Assembly: GCA_902475245.1 (NCBI GenBank)
Contig: CABRYP010000017.1
Coordinates: 1 to 46,733 of the forward strand
Direction: 5' to 3'
DNA: 46,733 nt
Source: an uncultured Collinsella sp.
Lineage (GTDB): Bacteria; Actinomycetota; Coriobacteriia; Coriobacteriales; Coriobacteriaceae
Numbering within the stretch: the first letter of the stretch is position 1; each line of letters opens with the position of its first letter. Positions 15,406 to 23,800 of the stretch are shown here, one piece after another. A program made the translations under genes and the position numbers. The notes beneath the pieces were generated by a model that had not been told where the DNA came from, did no database searches, and saw nothing but the letters and a program-made list of their open reading frames with translations.

Positions 15406-16059
15406 CTACTTATCGCCGGCGGCAGCCTTTGCCTCGTTGAGGTAGCTATAGAAGCTGTACTTAGAGATGCCAAAGAACTCGCAGGCACGCTCGCTCGACT
15501 TGGAAATGAGGAAGGCGCCGCGACGGTCGAGGTAGCCAATGGCGCGAATGCGCTCGTCTTTGGTCATAAGGGCTGCGGGCTTGCCCACGTATTGCTCGCA
15601 CTCGCGCAGCAGATCTTCGAGCAGGTCGCCGATGTTTTTGGTAATGGGCTCGGGCTCGGTGTAACCCGTGCCGCCGGTGCCGGTAAAGGCGTCGAGCGAA
15701 CGCTCAAAAGCCTTCATGAGCGTAATGTCAAAGTTGATGCCCAGAATGCCGACGGGCTTGCCCTCGTCGTTGCGGATAAAGATCGTCGACGATTTGAGCA
15801 GCTTACCGTCGGTGGTTTTAGTGAGGTACGGTTCGCGGTCGTGTACATCGGTGGCGCCCTCGTGCATGGACTCAAACACGATATGGCTGGGGCCGTCACC
15901 CAGTTTGCGCCCGCTGACGTGGCCGTTTTCGATCACTACGATGGAGTGGTCCACGTCCTCGGTCTCCAGGTCGTGGACGACGATTTCGCAGTTGGGGCCA
16001 AATTGGAGCGCCAGACCGTGTGCGAGGCGCTTGTAAAACTCAATCTGTGCGGGGGTCAT
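15406..16059 (-). CDS. YheO-type PAS/HTH transcriptional regulator
   Basis: A 217-residue DNA-binding regulator. The N-terminal PAS-like YheO domain covers about residues 1-120 (FGPNCEIVVHDL near the start, VGILGINFDITLM near 110). A C-terminal helix-turn-helix lies near 185-210 (CEFFGISKYSFYSYLNEAK). Members include DauR-type regulators of amino-acid catabolism. The start at 16059 follows AGGAAGG; the frame runs 72 bp further but without a better site. It is divergent from ygeX across a 277-bp region with palindromes, so control of ygeX and the following genes by a nitrogenous ligand is likely. Confidence 0.85.
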   Translation of the reverse strand: MTPAQIEFYKRLAHGLALQFGPNCEIVVHDLETEDVDHSIVVIENGHVSGRKLGDGPSHIVFESMHEGATDVHDREPYLTKTTDGKLLKSSTIFIRNDEGKPVGILGINFDITLMKAFERSLDAFTGTGGTGYTEPEPITKNIGDLLEDLLRECEQYVGKPAALMTKDERIRAIGYLDRRGAFLISKSSERACEFFGISKYSFYSYLNEAKAAAGDK

Positions 16060-16178
16060 GGGTACCTTCCTAAAAATTAGTTTGGGCTCACTGTGCCATA
16101 AACCACACATGACCGCAAACAAATCCATCAACTAGGCAATTCATGACCGTTCGGCGCCGAAAAAGTACCGATTACGAC

Positions 16179-16247
16179 AACAAACAATTTGTTAGGTATA
16201 CCAATCAAAAAGTGTGATAGAACATTACTAACAAACTTTTTGTTTGG
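16179..16247. promoter_or_regulatory. Two AACAAAC palindromes between the regulator and ygeX
   Basis: AACAAACAATTTGTT (16179-16193) and AACAAACTTTTTGTTTG (16230-16246) are similar imperfect palindromes about 51 bp apart in the divergent intergenic region. This region is far more A/T-rich than its surroundings. They are good candidates for operators of the YheO-type regulator. No start site can be fixed from sequence alone. Confidence 0.55.
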
Positions 16248-16336
16248 CATCCACATAAAAGTTCAGCTGTGTGAATGGGATCGGGCTGAAACGCGTATGC
16301 GGGGGCCGGCAAGAGAGGACTTAAGGAGTTCACCGT

Positions 16337-17551
16337 ATGGCCGATAAGATCCAGTGGGCGGGCAACACGATGCCCAAGAGCGATGACAAGCACTTGGGAA
16401 TCATGAGTCTCGACCACGTGAAGAAGGCCCGTGCCTTCCATCAGTCGTTCCCCCAGTACACCGTCACTCCGCTTGCCCGCCTGGACGGCCAGGCCGCGCG
16501 CCTGGGCCTGTCCAACCTGTGCGTTAAGGACGAGAGCTATCGCTTTGGCCTCAACGCCTTTAAGGTCCTGGGCGGCTCGTTTGCCATGGCCAACTACATT
16601 GCCGACGAGACCGGCAAGGACGTTGCCGACTGCACCTTCGACTACCTGACCTCCGATCAGCTTGCCAAGGACTTTGGCCAGGCCACCTTCTTTACTGCCA
16701 CCGACGGCAACCATGGCCGCGGCGTGGCATGGGCTGCCAACAAGCTGGGCCAGAAGGCCGTCGTGCACATGCCCAAGGGTTCCACCAAGCCCCGCTTTGA
16801 TAACATCGCCGCCGAGGGCGCCACGGTGACCATCGAAGAGGTCAACTACGACGAGTGCGTGCGCATGGCCGCCGCCGAGGCCGACGCCTGCGAGCGCGGC
16901 GTCATCGTTCAGGATACCGCCTGGGAGGGCTACGAGAAGATCCCGTCCTGGATCATGGAGGGCTACGGCACCATGGCTTCCGAGGCTGCCGAGCAGCTGC
17001 GCGAGATGGCCATCAACCGCCCGACGCACGTCTTTGTCCAGGCTGGCGTGGGCTCGCTCGCCGGCGCCGTGGTGGGCTACTTCACCAACCTGTATCCCGA
17101 TAACCCGCCCACCTTCGTCGTGGTCGAGTGCGCGCCTGCCGCCTGCCTGTACAAGGGCGCTGCCGCCGGCGACGGCGATCCGCGCATCGTGGACGGCGAC
17201 ATGCCCTCCATCATGGCCGGCCTGTGCTGCGGCGAGCCCAACATCCTGGGTTGGGATATCCTGCGCAACCACACCACCGCTTTCGTGTCCTGCCCCGACT
17301 GGGTCACCGCTCGCGGCATGCGCACCCTGGGCGCTCCCGAGAAGGGCGACCCGCGCGTTATCTCCGGCGAGTCCGGCGCCGTGACCACCGGTCTGGTCGA
17401 GACCCTTATGCTCGATCCCGAGTACGCCGAGCTCAAGGAGCTCATCGGCCTGGACAAGACGAGCTCTGTGCTCTGCTTCTCCACGGAAGGTGACACCGAT
17501 CCGGACCAGTACCGTCGCATCGTCTGGGAGGGCGAGTATCCGACCTGCTAG
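16337..17551 (+). CDS. ygeX: 2,3-Diaminopropionate ammonia-lyase
   Basis: A 404-residue PLP enzyme of fold type II. The YgeX family converts 2,3-diaminopropionate to pyruvate and two ammonia. The PLP lysine lies in RFGLNAFKVLGGS near residue 77, and the phosphate-binding region is ATDGNHGRGVAW near 121. Length matches E. coli YgeX. The ATG follows AAGGAG. It heads the right-hand catabolic block and is followed by ygeY, ygeW and the carbamate kinase in the same direction. The product pyruvate would link purine carbon to central metabolism. Confidence 0.92.
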   Translation: MADKIQWAGNTMPKSDDKHLGIMSLDHVKKARAFHQSFPQYTVTPLARLDGQAARLGLSNLCVKDESYRFGLNAFKVLGGSFAMANYIADETGKDVADCTFDYLTSDQLAKDFGQATFFTATDGNHGRGVAWAANKLGQKAVVHMPKGSTKPRFDNIAAEGATVTIEEVNYDECVRMAAAEADACERGVIVQDTAWEGYEKIPSWIMEGYGTMASEAAEQLREMAINRPTHVFVQAGVGSLAGAVVGYFTNLYPDNPPTFVVVECAPAACLYKGAAAGDGDPRIVDGDMPSIMAGLCCGEPNILGWDILRNHTTAFVSCPDWVTARGMRTLGAPEKGDPRVISGESGAVTTGLVETLMLDPEYAELKELIGLDKTSSVLCFSTEGDTDPDQYRRIVWEGEYPTC

Positions 17552-17567
17552 CAGGTCTGACCTGTCC

Positions 17568-17686
17568 GGGTGGCGGAGCATATGTTTGCTCCCTGCTCGA
17601 ACAGTCCTGCGCAAGACGGAAAGCACATTAAGTGCTTTCCTTTGCGTGCGGAACTCGCGACGGAGCAAACATATGCTCCGCCACCC
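17568..17686. repeat. 119-bp nested palindrome between ygeX and ygeY
   Basis: Outer arms of 25 bp (17568-17592 and 17662-17686, beginning GGGTGGCGGAGC) are perfect inverted repeats. Each arm also contains GGAGCA/TGCTCC and can fold alone. Inside, GGAAAGCAC (17618-17626) pairs with GTGCTTTCC (17632-17640), extended by GCGCAA/TTGCGT. There is no adjacent T-run. It could be a MITE-like insertion, an RNA-processing signal or a bidirectional terminator. Confidence 0.85.
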
Positions 17687-17790
17687 TACGTTTACTTGCT
17701 TGTGGGGTGCTCAACCTCACGCTGCTTGGCACAAGTGATCTATCTGAAATATCTACCTGTAGGTAAACCCTTGTAGAAAGGTTGACTGTT

Positions 17791-19176
17791 ATGACTAAGG
17801 AACTCGATTTCGAGGCAATTAAAAACGCTGCTGAGTCTCACCGCGCTGATATGACTCGCTTCCTGCGCGCCATGATCTCTCACCCCTCTGAGTCTTGCGA
17901 GGAGGGCGAGGTCGTCGCTTGCATCAAGGCCGAGATGGAGAGCCTTGGCTATGACGAGGTCAAGGTTGACGGCCTGGGCAACGTTATGGGCTTTATGGGC
18001 GAGGGCGACAAGATCATCGCCATCGACTCCCACATCGACACCGTCGGTATCGGCAACATCGAGAACTGGGATGCCGATCCCTATGAGGGCTACGAAACCG
18101 ACGAGATCATCTACGGCCGCGGCGGCTCCGACCAGGAGGGCGGCATGGCTTCTGCTACCTATGCTGCCAAGATGATGAAGGACATGGGCCTCATCCCCGA
18201 GGGCTACAAGATCATGGTCGTCGGCACCGTCCAGGAAGAGGACTGCGACGGCATGTGCTGGCAGTACATCTACAACAAGGACGGCATTAAGCCCGAGTTC
18301 GTCATTTCCACCGAGCCCACCGACGGCGGCATCTATCGCGGTCACCGCGGCCGCATGGAGATCCGCGTCGACGTTCACGGCACTTCCTGCCACGGCTCCG
18401 CTCCCGACCGCGGCGACAACGCCATCTACAAGATGGCCGACATCATCGCCGACGTCCGCGCCCTCAACAACAACGGCTGTGACGAGTCGACCGACATCAA
18501 GGGCCTCGTCAAGATGCTCGACCCCAAGTACAACCCCGAGCACTTCGAGGACGCCCGCTTCCTGGGCCGCGGCACCTGCACCGTCAGCCAGATCTTCTAC
18601 ACCAGCCCCAGCCGCTGCGCTGTCGCTGACTCCTGCGCCATCTCCATCGACCGTCGCATGACCGCCGGTGAGACCTGGGAGTCCTGCCTGGACGAGATCC
18701 GTAACCTGCCGGCCGCCAAGAAGTACGGCGACGACGTGAAGGTCTCCATGTACATGTACGACCGTCCGTCCTGGACCGGCGAGGTCTACGAGACCGAGGC
18801 TTACTTCCCCACGTGGATCAACAAGGAGACCGCTCCGCACGTCAAGGCCCTCGTCGACGCCCACAAGGCCATGTTCGGTGACGAGCGCATCGGCTGCGAA
18901 CCCAGCATGGACAAGCGCACCGGTCGCCCGCTGTGCGACAAGTGGACCTTCTCCACGAACTGCGTTTCCATCCAGGGCCGCTATGGCATCCCCTGCGTCG
19001 GCTTCGGCCCGGGTGCCGAGTCTCAGGCTCACGCTCCCAACGAGGTCACCTACAAGGACGACCTGGTCACCGCTGCCGCCATGTATGTGGCTGCCCTGAA
19101 CCTCTACGATCCGAGCCAGGCCGATGGCGACGCCACCGTGTTCCGCGCCGGTCTGACCAACAACAAGATCGATTAG
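17791..19176 (+). CDS. ygeY: YgeY-type M20-family hydrolase
   Basis: A 461-residue metallohydrolase of the M20/ArgE/DapE family, in the YgeY branch annotated as selenium-metabolism-linked. Metal and catalytic residues sit in AIDSHIDTVG (near 76), YGRGGSDQEGG (near 110), VGTVQEEDCDG (near 150) and the C-terminal SQAHAPNE histidine near 412. The family hydrolyses acyl or carbamoyl amides; here a ureido intermediate on the way to 2,3-diaminopropionate is likely. The ATG at 17791 follows AGAAAGG; a TTG three codons earlier is less likely. A TACCT/AGGTA palindrome (17754-17765) lies just upstream. An inverted repeat overlaps the stop codon. Confidence 0.88.
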   Translation: MTKELDFEAIKNAAESHRADMTRFLRAMISHPSESCEEGEVVACIKAEMESLGYDEVKVDGLGNVMGFMGEGDKIIAIDSHIDTVGIGNIENWDADPYEGYETDEIIYGRGGSDQEGGMASATYAAKMMKDMGLIPEGYKIMVVGTVQEEDCDGMCWQYIYNKDGIKPEFVISTEPTDGGIYRGHRGRMEIRVDVHGTSCHGSAPDRGDNAIYKMADIIADVRALNNNGCDESTDIKGLVKMLDPKYNPEHFEDARFLGRGTCTVSQIFYTSPSRCAVADSCAISIDRRMTAGETWESCLDEIRNLPAAKKYGDDVKVSMYMYDRPSWTGEVYETEAYFPTWINKETAPHVKALVDAHKAMFGDERIGCEPSMDKRTGRPLCDKWTFSTNCVSIQGRYGIPCVGFGPGAESQAHAPNEVTYKDDLVTAAAMYVAALNLYDPSQADGDATVFRAGLTNNKID

Positions 19177-19223
19177 TCCCATTCCTCGATCTTGTTGAGC
19201 CGGGGACAGCTCGTGTCCCCGGC
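19161..19223 (+). other. Inverted repeat across the ygeY stop plus GC hairpin
   Basis: CAACAAGATCGA (19161-19172) includes the last codons of ygeY and pairs with TCGATCTTGTTG (19186-19197). Immediately after, GCCGGGGACA pairs with TGTCCCCGGC (19199-19223) around a 5-nt loop. No T-run follows. Together they may act as a transcript end, a processing site, or partial attenuation before ygeW. The remaining 154 bp to ygeW show nothing else clear. Confidence 0.5.
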
Positions 19224-19377
19224 ACCCCCTGTTGACTTGGGGCCGGCGGTCGTTATCTCCCATGCTTCCTCGACGGTAGCGGGTCCTCGTCATAGTGCTC
19301 TGCATGTTCTAGCCACACGCGCATGCCGGAGCACATCTACTCATTGCAATCGTTTCATCTTTGGAAAGGATATTTAC

Positions 19378-20580
19378 ATGGACGCCAAGTTTACCGAGCT
19401 CGTCGAGCAGCTGAACGGCCTCGATTTTAAGGGCATGTACGGCAGCGACTTCCTGCACACCTGGGATAAGACCACCGATGAGCTCAAGGCGCTCTACATC
19501 GTCGCCGACGCCCTGCGCGAGCTGCGCGAGAACAACGTTTCGTCCAAGATCTTCGATTCGGGTCTGGCCGTCTCCCTGTTCCGTGACAACTCCACCCGTA
19601 CGCGCTTCTCCTTCTCTAAGGCAGCCAACCTGCTCGGCCTTGAGCTGCAGGACCTGGACGAGAAGAAGTCCCAGATCGCTCACGGCGAGACCGTCCGCGA
19701 GACCGCTACCATGATCTCCTTCATGGCCGACGTCATCGGCATCCGCGACGACATGTACATCGGCAAGGGCGACGCCTACATGGCCGAGGTCTCCGAGTCT
19801 GTCCAGCAGGCCTACGAGGACGGCGTTCTGGATCACCGTCCCACGCTCATCTCCCTGCAGTCCGACTCCGATCACCCCACGCAGTCCTCTGCCGACATGC
19901 TCTACCTCATCAACGAGTTTGGCGGTCTTGAGAACCTCAAGGGCAAAAAGGTTGCCGTCACCTGGGCCTACTCGCCCTCTTACGGCAAGCCGCTGTCCTG
20001 CCCGCAGTCGCTGATCAGCCTGCTGCCCCGTTTTGGCATGGACGTCACCTTGGCCCACCCCGAGGGCTACGACCTCATGCCCGAGGTCGTCGAGCGCGCC
20101 AAGGGTTATGCCGCCGAGTCCGGCACCACCTTTAAGCAGGTCAACACCATGGCCGAGGCCTTCGAGGGCGCCGACATCGTGATCCCGAAGAGCTGGGCTC
20201 CGTTTGCCGCCATGGAGAAGCGCACCAACCTGTACGCCGAGGGCGACGACGCCGGCATCGCTGCACTCGAGAAGGAGCTGCTCGCTCAGAACGCCACGCA
20301 TCAGGATTGGTGCTCTACGACCGAGCTCATGGAGAAGACCGCCAACGGCCAGGACACCATCTTTATGCATCCGCTGCCCGCCGACATCTCCGGTGTCTCC
20401 TGCGAGCACGGCGAGGTCAACGCCGACGTCTTCGACATGCACCGCGTGGGCATGTACAAGGAGGCCAGCTACAAGCCGTACGCCATCGCAGCCATGATGT
20501 TCCTGCAGAAGGTTGCCGATCCCGCCGCTACCCTCAAGGCCCTCGACGAGCGCAACACCGCCCGTTGGTTCCAGGCCTAA
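19378..20580 (+). CDS. ygeW: YgeW-type knotted carbamoyltransferase
   Basis: A 400-residue member of the aspartate/ornithine carbamoyltransferase superfamily, closest to YgeW. The carbamoyl-phosphate loop is DNSTRTRFSFSKAAN (near residue 70), HPTQSSADM follows near 161, and HPLPADISG replaces the usual HCLP near 337. YgeW enzymes have an unknown natural substrate but are tied to this gene set. In the degradative direction it would phosphorolyse a ureido group to carbamoyl phosphate, supplying the kinase encoded 14 bp downstream. The ATG at 19378 follows GGAAAGGA; the frame is open upstream to 19192 but that part crosses a hairpin and is not coding. Confidence 0.9.
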   Translation: MDAKFTELVEQLNGLDFKGMYGSDFLHTWDKTTDELKALYIVADALRELRENNVSSKIFDSGLAVSLFRDNSTRTRFSFSKAANLLGLELQDLDEKKSQIAHGETVRETATMISFMADVIGIRDDMYIGKGDAYMAEVSESVQQAYEDGVLDHRPTLISLQSDSDHPTQSSADMLYLINEFGGLENLKGKKVAVTWAYSPSYGKPLSCPQSLISLLPRFGMDVTLAHPEGYDLMPEVVERAKGYAAESGTTFKQVNTMAEAFEGADIVIPKSWAPFAAMEKRTNLYAEGDDAGIAALEKELLAQNATHQDWCSTTELMEKTANGQDTIFMHPLPADISGVSCEHGEVNADVFDMHRVGMYKEASYKPYAIAAMMFLQKVADPAATLKALDERNTARWFQA

Positions 20581-20594
20581 AGCTGGGCTGAGAA

Positions 20595-21545
20595 ATGGCT
20601 AAGCGTATTGTTGTCGCCCTGGGTGGAAACGCCCTCGGCGCCAACCTTCCCGAGCAGATGGAGGCCGTCAAGACGACTTCCAAGGCTATCGTCGACCTGA
20701 TCGAGGAGGGCAACGAGGTTGTCGTCGTGCATGGCAACGGTCCCCAGGTGGGTATGATCGCCAACGCGATGGCCGAGCTCACGCGCTCTAACCCTCAGAA
20801 GTACGTTCCCTGCCCGCTGTCCGTTTGCGGCGCCATGAGCCAGGGCTACATTGGCTATGACCTGCAAAATGCGCTGCGCGAGGAAATGCTCGACCGCAAT
20901 ATCGACAAGGGTGTCGCCACCGTGCTCACCCAGGTCGAGGTTGCGGCAGACGACCCGGCCTTTGCCGACCCGGTCAAGCCGATCGGTCCGTGGATGAGCG
21001 AGGCCGAGGCCAAGGAGCTGGAGGCCGACCGCGGCTACCAGTTCATCCACGACGAGAAGCAGGGCTTCCGTCGCGTGGTGGCTTCGCCCAAGCCCGTGAA
21101 CATCGTCGAGCTCGACACCATCAAGTCGCTCGTCGAGTCCAACCACGTGGTGATCTCCTGCGGCGGTGGCGGCATTCCCGTCACCAAGGCCCAGGGCAAC
21201 CACCTTAAGGGCGCTGCCGCCGTCATCGATAAGGACTTTGCGGCCGAGAAGCTCGCCGAGCAGCTCGATGCCGATGCCCTGATTATCCTGACGGCCGTGG
21301 AGAAGGTTGCCATTGGCTTTGGCACCGACCACGAGCAGTGGCTCGACACGCTGACCGCGGCTGACGTAAAGCGTCTGTCCGAGGCCAACGAGTTCGGTCG
21401 CGGCTCCATGCTGCCCAAGGTCCAGGCCGCCTCGACGTTTGCCGAGAGCAAGCCGGGCCGCACGGCGCTCATCACGCTGCTCGAGAAGGCGCGTGACGGT
21501 CTTGCCGGCAAGACCGGTACCACGTTTACCGGCGACGCTGAGTAG
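20595..21545 (+). CDS. yqeA: Carbamate kinase
   Basis: A 316-residue kinase that turns carbamoyl phosphate plus ADP into ATP, carbon dioxide and ammonia. Family motifs are VALGGNALG at the N-terminus, VVHGNGPQVGMI near 47, CGGGGIPV near 192 and LKGAAAVIDKD near 207. It is 14 bp behind ygeW, so the pair forms the ATP-yielding end of the pathway. It is closest in context to E. coli yqeA and could equally be named arcC. A terminator follows. Confidence 0.92.
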   Translation: MAKRIVVALGGNALGANLPEQMEAVKTTSKAIVDLIEEGNEVVVVHGNGPQVGMIANAMAELTRSNPQKYVPCPLSVCGAMSQGYIGYDLQNALREEMLDRNIDKGVATVLTQVEVAADDPAFADPVKPIGPWMSEAEAKELEADRGYQFIHDEKQGFRRVVASPKPVNIVELDTIKSLVESNHVVISCGGGGIPVTKAQGNHLKGAAAVIDKDFAAEKLAEQLDADALIILTAVEKVAIGFGTDHEQWLDTLTAADVKRLSEANEFGRGSMLPKVQAASTFAESKPGRTALITLLEKARDGLAGKTGTTFTGDAE

Positions 21546-21562
21546 GCATATCTGCACCATTG

Positions 21563-21600
21563 AGGAGGGTGCCCTGCGTCGCGGGGTGCCCTCCTTTGTG
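21563..21600 (+). terminator. Intrinsic terminator after the carbamate kinase gene
   Basis: AGGAGGGTGCCC pairs with GGGTGCCCTCCT across a short loop (21563-21595; the central TG pairs are imperfect), followed by a short TTT. It ends the ygeX-yqeA stretch. Confidence 0.7.
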
Positions 21601-21664
21601 CTATGGGGAGCCAAGAGGCGTTCGCTGGAAAACGAGTGCGTGCCTGTTCCGACGGAGTGTGAGC

Positions 21665-21692
21665 TTGCTATGGTGGGTATAGCAACTATGGT
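21665..21692 (+). promoter_or_regulatory. Promoter/operator candidate upstream of the mocA-like gene
   Basis: TTGCTAT (21665-21671) and ATAGCAA (21679-21685) form a 7-bp inverted repeat. TTGCTA as a -35 with TATGGT at 21687-21692 as a -10 gives 16-bp spacing, so the inverted repeat lies within a possible promoter 30 bp before the gene. Confidence 0.4.
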
Positions 21693-21722
21693 GTCCAAGG
21701 CAGCCAGGGGAGGTTTGCGGAG

Positions 21723-22337
21723 ATGAAACTCGGTTGCGTCATTATGGCTTCGGGCGAGGGCAAGCGGTTTGGCTCTAACAAGATGCTCGCCGATATCTAT
21801 GGCGAGCCGCTGATTGCCCGGACCATCGATTCGGTCCTCGGGGGCTTTGATGTTGTGGTTTCGACGCGTTGGCCCGAGGTCGCCCATATTTGCGAGGACA
21901 AGCATTGCCCGTGCGTGCTGCACGATGGCGAGCTGCGCAGCGAAAGCGTCCGTGCGGGCCTTTCGTGGGGAGTCGAACGCAACTGGAAAGGTTGCCTCTT
22001 TTTGCCGGGCGACCAGCCACTTGTGAGTTCGGATTCTTTTGAGGCGCTCGCCGGTGCTTTTAAGGCCAACGGCGGCGTCGCGCCCGTGCGTCTTGCCCTA
22101 AACGGCGAGCCGGCCTCTCCGGTGCTGTTCCCCGCGAGCTTCTTTCCCAACCTTATGGGGCTTAAAGGAAAGGACGGCGGATCGTCGCTGCTGCGCGGCC
22201 GTGCCGATGTCCAGCTGGTCGAGGCACGTGCCTACGAGCTGTGGGATGTCGACACCGCCAAGGGCCAGCGCCGCGTCTCGGAGCATATCGCCGCCTGCTC
22301 GTATTTTGATCGCGTGGCCAACTGCATCAATCAATAA
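21723..22337 (+). CDS. mocA: MocA/MobA-like nucleotidyltransferase
   Basis: A 204-residue NTP transferase of the MobA/MocA group. The nucleotide-binding signature is IMASGEGKRFGSNKML at the N-terminus, PGDQPLVSS lies near 97, and GLKGKDGGSSLLR near 146 matches the conserved glycine-rich segment. MocA attaches CMP to molybdopterin to make the cytosine dinucleotide cofactor used by xanthine-dehydrogenase-family enzymes. E. coli has a related gene, ygfJ, in its equivalent locus. Its position before hyuA, yqeB and xdhC-like genes supports cofactor maturation of XdhD. The ATG follows GGGGAGG/GCGGAG. Confidence 0.8.
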   Translation: MKLGCVIMASGEGKRFGSNKMLADIYGEPLIARTIDSVLGGFDVVVSTRWPEVAHICEDKHCPCVLHDGELRSESVRAGLSWGVERNWKGCLFLPGDQPLVSSDSFEALAGAFKANGGVAPVRLALNGEPASPVLFPASFFPNLMGLKGKDGGSSLLRGRADVQLVEARAYELWDVDTAKGQRRVSEHIAACSYFDRVANCINQ

Positions 22338-22346
22338 GGAGGAATT

Positions 22347-23714
22347 ATGATCATCATCAAAAACGGCGCACTCGTGACGCCCCAAGGGCTTCGCCGCGCC
22401 GATCTTGCCATGGATGGCGATAAGATCGTACGGATTGCCGCGGCGATTGAGCCGGCCGAGGGCGATACCGTCGAGGATGCTGCGGGCTGCTGGGTGTTCC
22501 CGGGCTTTATCGATGGGCACACGCACATGCAGTGCTGGACCGGCATGGATTGGACAGCCGATAGCTTTGAGACCGGCACGCGCGCGGCTGCCTGCGGCGG
22601 CACGACGACCATTGTGGACTACGCGACGGCCGATCGCGGCGTGACCATGCCCGATGCCTTGGTCGAGTGGCATCATCGCGCCGACGGCACCTGCACCGCC
22701 AACTATGCCTTCCATATGGCGCTTGCCGAGTGGAATGAGCGCAATCGCGCCGATCTTTCGGCCATGCGCGAGGCGGGCGTATCGTCGTTCAAGACCTACT
22801 TTGCCTATGACCACCTGCGCTTGGACGATGCCGAGACGCTCGAGGTGCTGGAGGAGCTCAAGCGCGTAGGCGGTATCCTGTGCGTGCATTGCGAGAACGG
22901 CACGCTCGTGAACGAGCTGCAGAAGCGCGTGTTTGAGCAGGGTATCCACGGGCCCGAGGGCCATGCGCTCAGCCGTCCGGATGTGTGCGAGGCCGAGGCA
23001 GTGAGCCGTCTGCTATATCTGGCGCACTTGGCCGGGGATGCTCCGGTCAACGTGGTGCACCTTTCGACCAAGCTGGGGCTCGAGGCCATTCGCGCTGCCA
23101 AGGCGCGTGGGCAGAAGAGCATCTATGTCGAGACCTGCCCTCAGTATCTGATGCTCGACGATACCTGCTATCTGGAGCAGGGCGAGGACGGCTTTGCGGG
23201 CGCCAAGTATGTGATGAGCCCGCCGCTGCGCCATGCGGGTGACCGTGCGGCACTGCGCGAGGCGCTTGTGGCTGGCGAGATCGATACTATTGCGACCGAT
23301 CATTGCAGCTTTAACCTGCACGGGCAAAAGGACCGAGGACGCGATGATTTCCGCGCGATTCCCAACGGCGGGCCCGGCGTGGAGCATCGTCCCGTTGCGA
23401 TTGCCACGAGCTTTGAGGGACAGCTGGGTCCCGAGGATCTGTGCCGCTTGATGAGCGAGAATCCGGCGCGCGTTTTTGGCATGTATCCGCGCAAGGGCTG
23501 TCTTGCCGAGGGCGCCGATGCCGACGTGTGCGTGTGGGATCCGTGCGCGCGTTGGACGATCAGCGCCGCGACGCAGCATCAGGCCGTGGACTACACGCCG
23601 CTCGAGGGCTTTGAGGCACATGGCCGCGCCAAGGCCGTGTTTGTGAACGGCGTGCTGGCGGCACGCGACGGCGAGCCCACCGGAGCCCAACCCGGCCGCT
23701 ACGTGCCCCGCTAA
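22347..23714 (+). CDS. hyuA: Dihydropyrimidinase/hydantoinase-type hydrolase
   Basis: A 455-residue cyclic amidohydrolase. Metal ligands are seen in GFIDGHTHMQ (near 55), the carbamylated-lysine candidate in SSFKTYFAYD (near 148), VNVVHLSTKLG (near 233) and ATDHCSFN (near 315). The family opens hydantoin, dihydropyrimidine or related imide rings, so it is a strong candidate for a ring-opening step on a reduced purine. It starts 9 bp after the mocA stop with a perfect AAGGAGG. It converges with yqeC across a palindromic terminator. Confidence 0.88.
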   Translation: MIIIKNGALVTPQGLRRADLAMDGDKIVRIAAAIEPAEGDTVEDAAGCWVFPGFIDGHTHMQCWTGMDWTADSFETGTRAAACGGTTTIVDYATADRGVTMPDALVEWHHRADGTCTANYAFHMALAEWNERNRADLSAMREAGVSSFKTYFAYDHLRLDDAETLEVLEELKRVGGILCVHCENGTLVNELQKRVFEQGIHGPEGHALSRPDVCEAEAVSRLLYLAHLAGDAPVNVVHLSTKLGLEAIRAAKARGQKSIYVETCPQYLMLDDTCYLEQGEDGFAGAKYVMSPPLRHAGDRAALREALVAGEIDTIATDHCSFNLHGQKDRGRDDFRAIPNGGPGVEHRPVAIATSFEGQLGPEDLCRLMSENPARVFGMYPRKGCLAEGADADVCVWDPCARWTISAATQHQAVDYTPLEGFEAHGRAKAVFVNGVLAARDGEPTGAQPGRYVPR

Positions 23715-23727
23715 CGGGAAGACCGCC

Positions 23728-23800
23728 GGGGTAGCTAATTTGGGAGATGATTTTTTGGGACGGGGTAGCAAAAAGAGCCCCGTCCCAAATTTGCTACCCC
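23728..23800. terminator. Bidirectional nested palindrome between hyuA and yqeC
   Basis: Outer 18-bp arms (23728-23745 and 23783-23800, GGGGTAGC...GCTACCCC) differ at one position. Inside, GGGACGGGG (23757-23765) pairs with CCCCGTCCC (23778-23786), overlapping the outer right arm by four bases, so the two folds compete. TTTTTT at 23751-23756 lies inside. Placed between converging genes, it could terminate both. It overlaps the last codons of yqeC. Confidence 0.65.

Noticed and set aside
17618..17640. Isolated array unit inside the 119-bp palindrome, because it begins GGAAAGC and ends GCTTTCC
   Set aside because: It is 23 bp, not 46, and lacks the TCCC/GGGA inner stem; the likeness is short enough to be chance.
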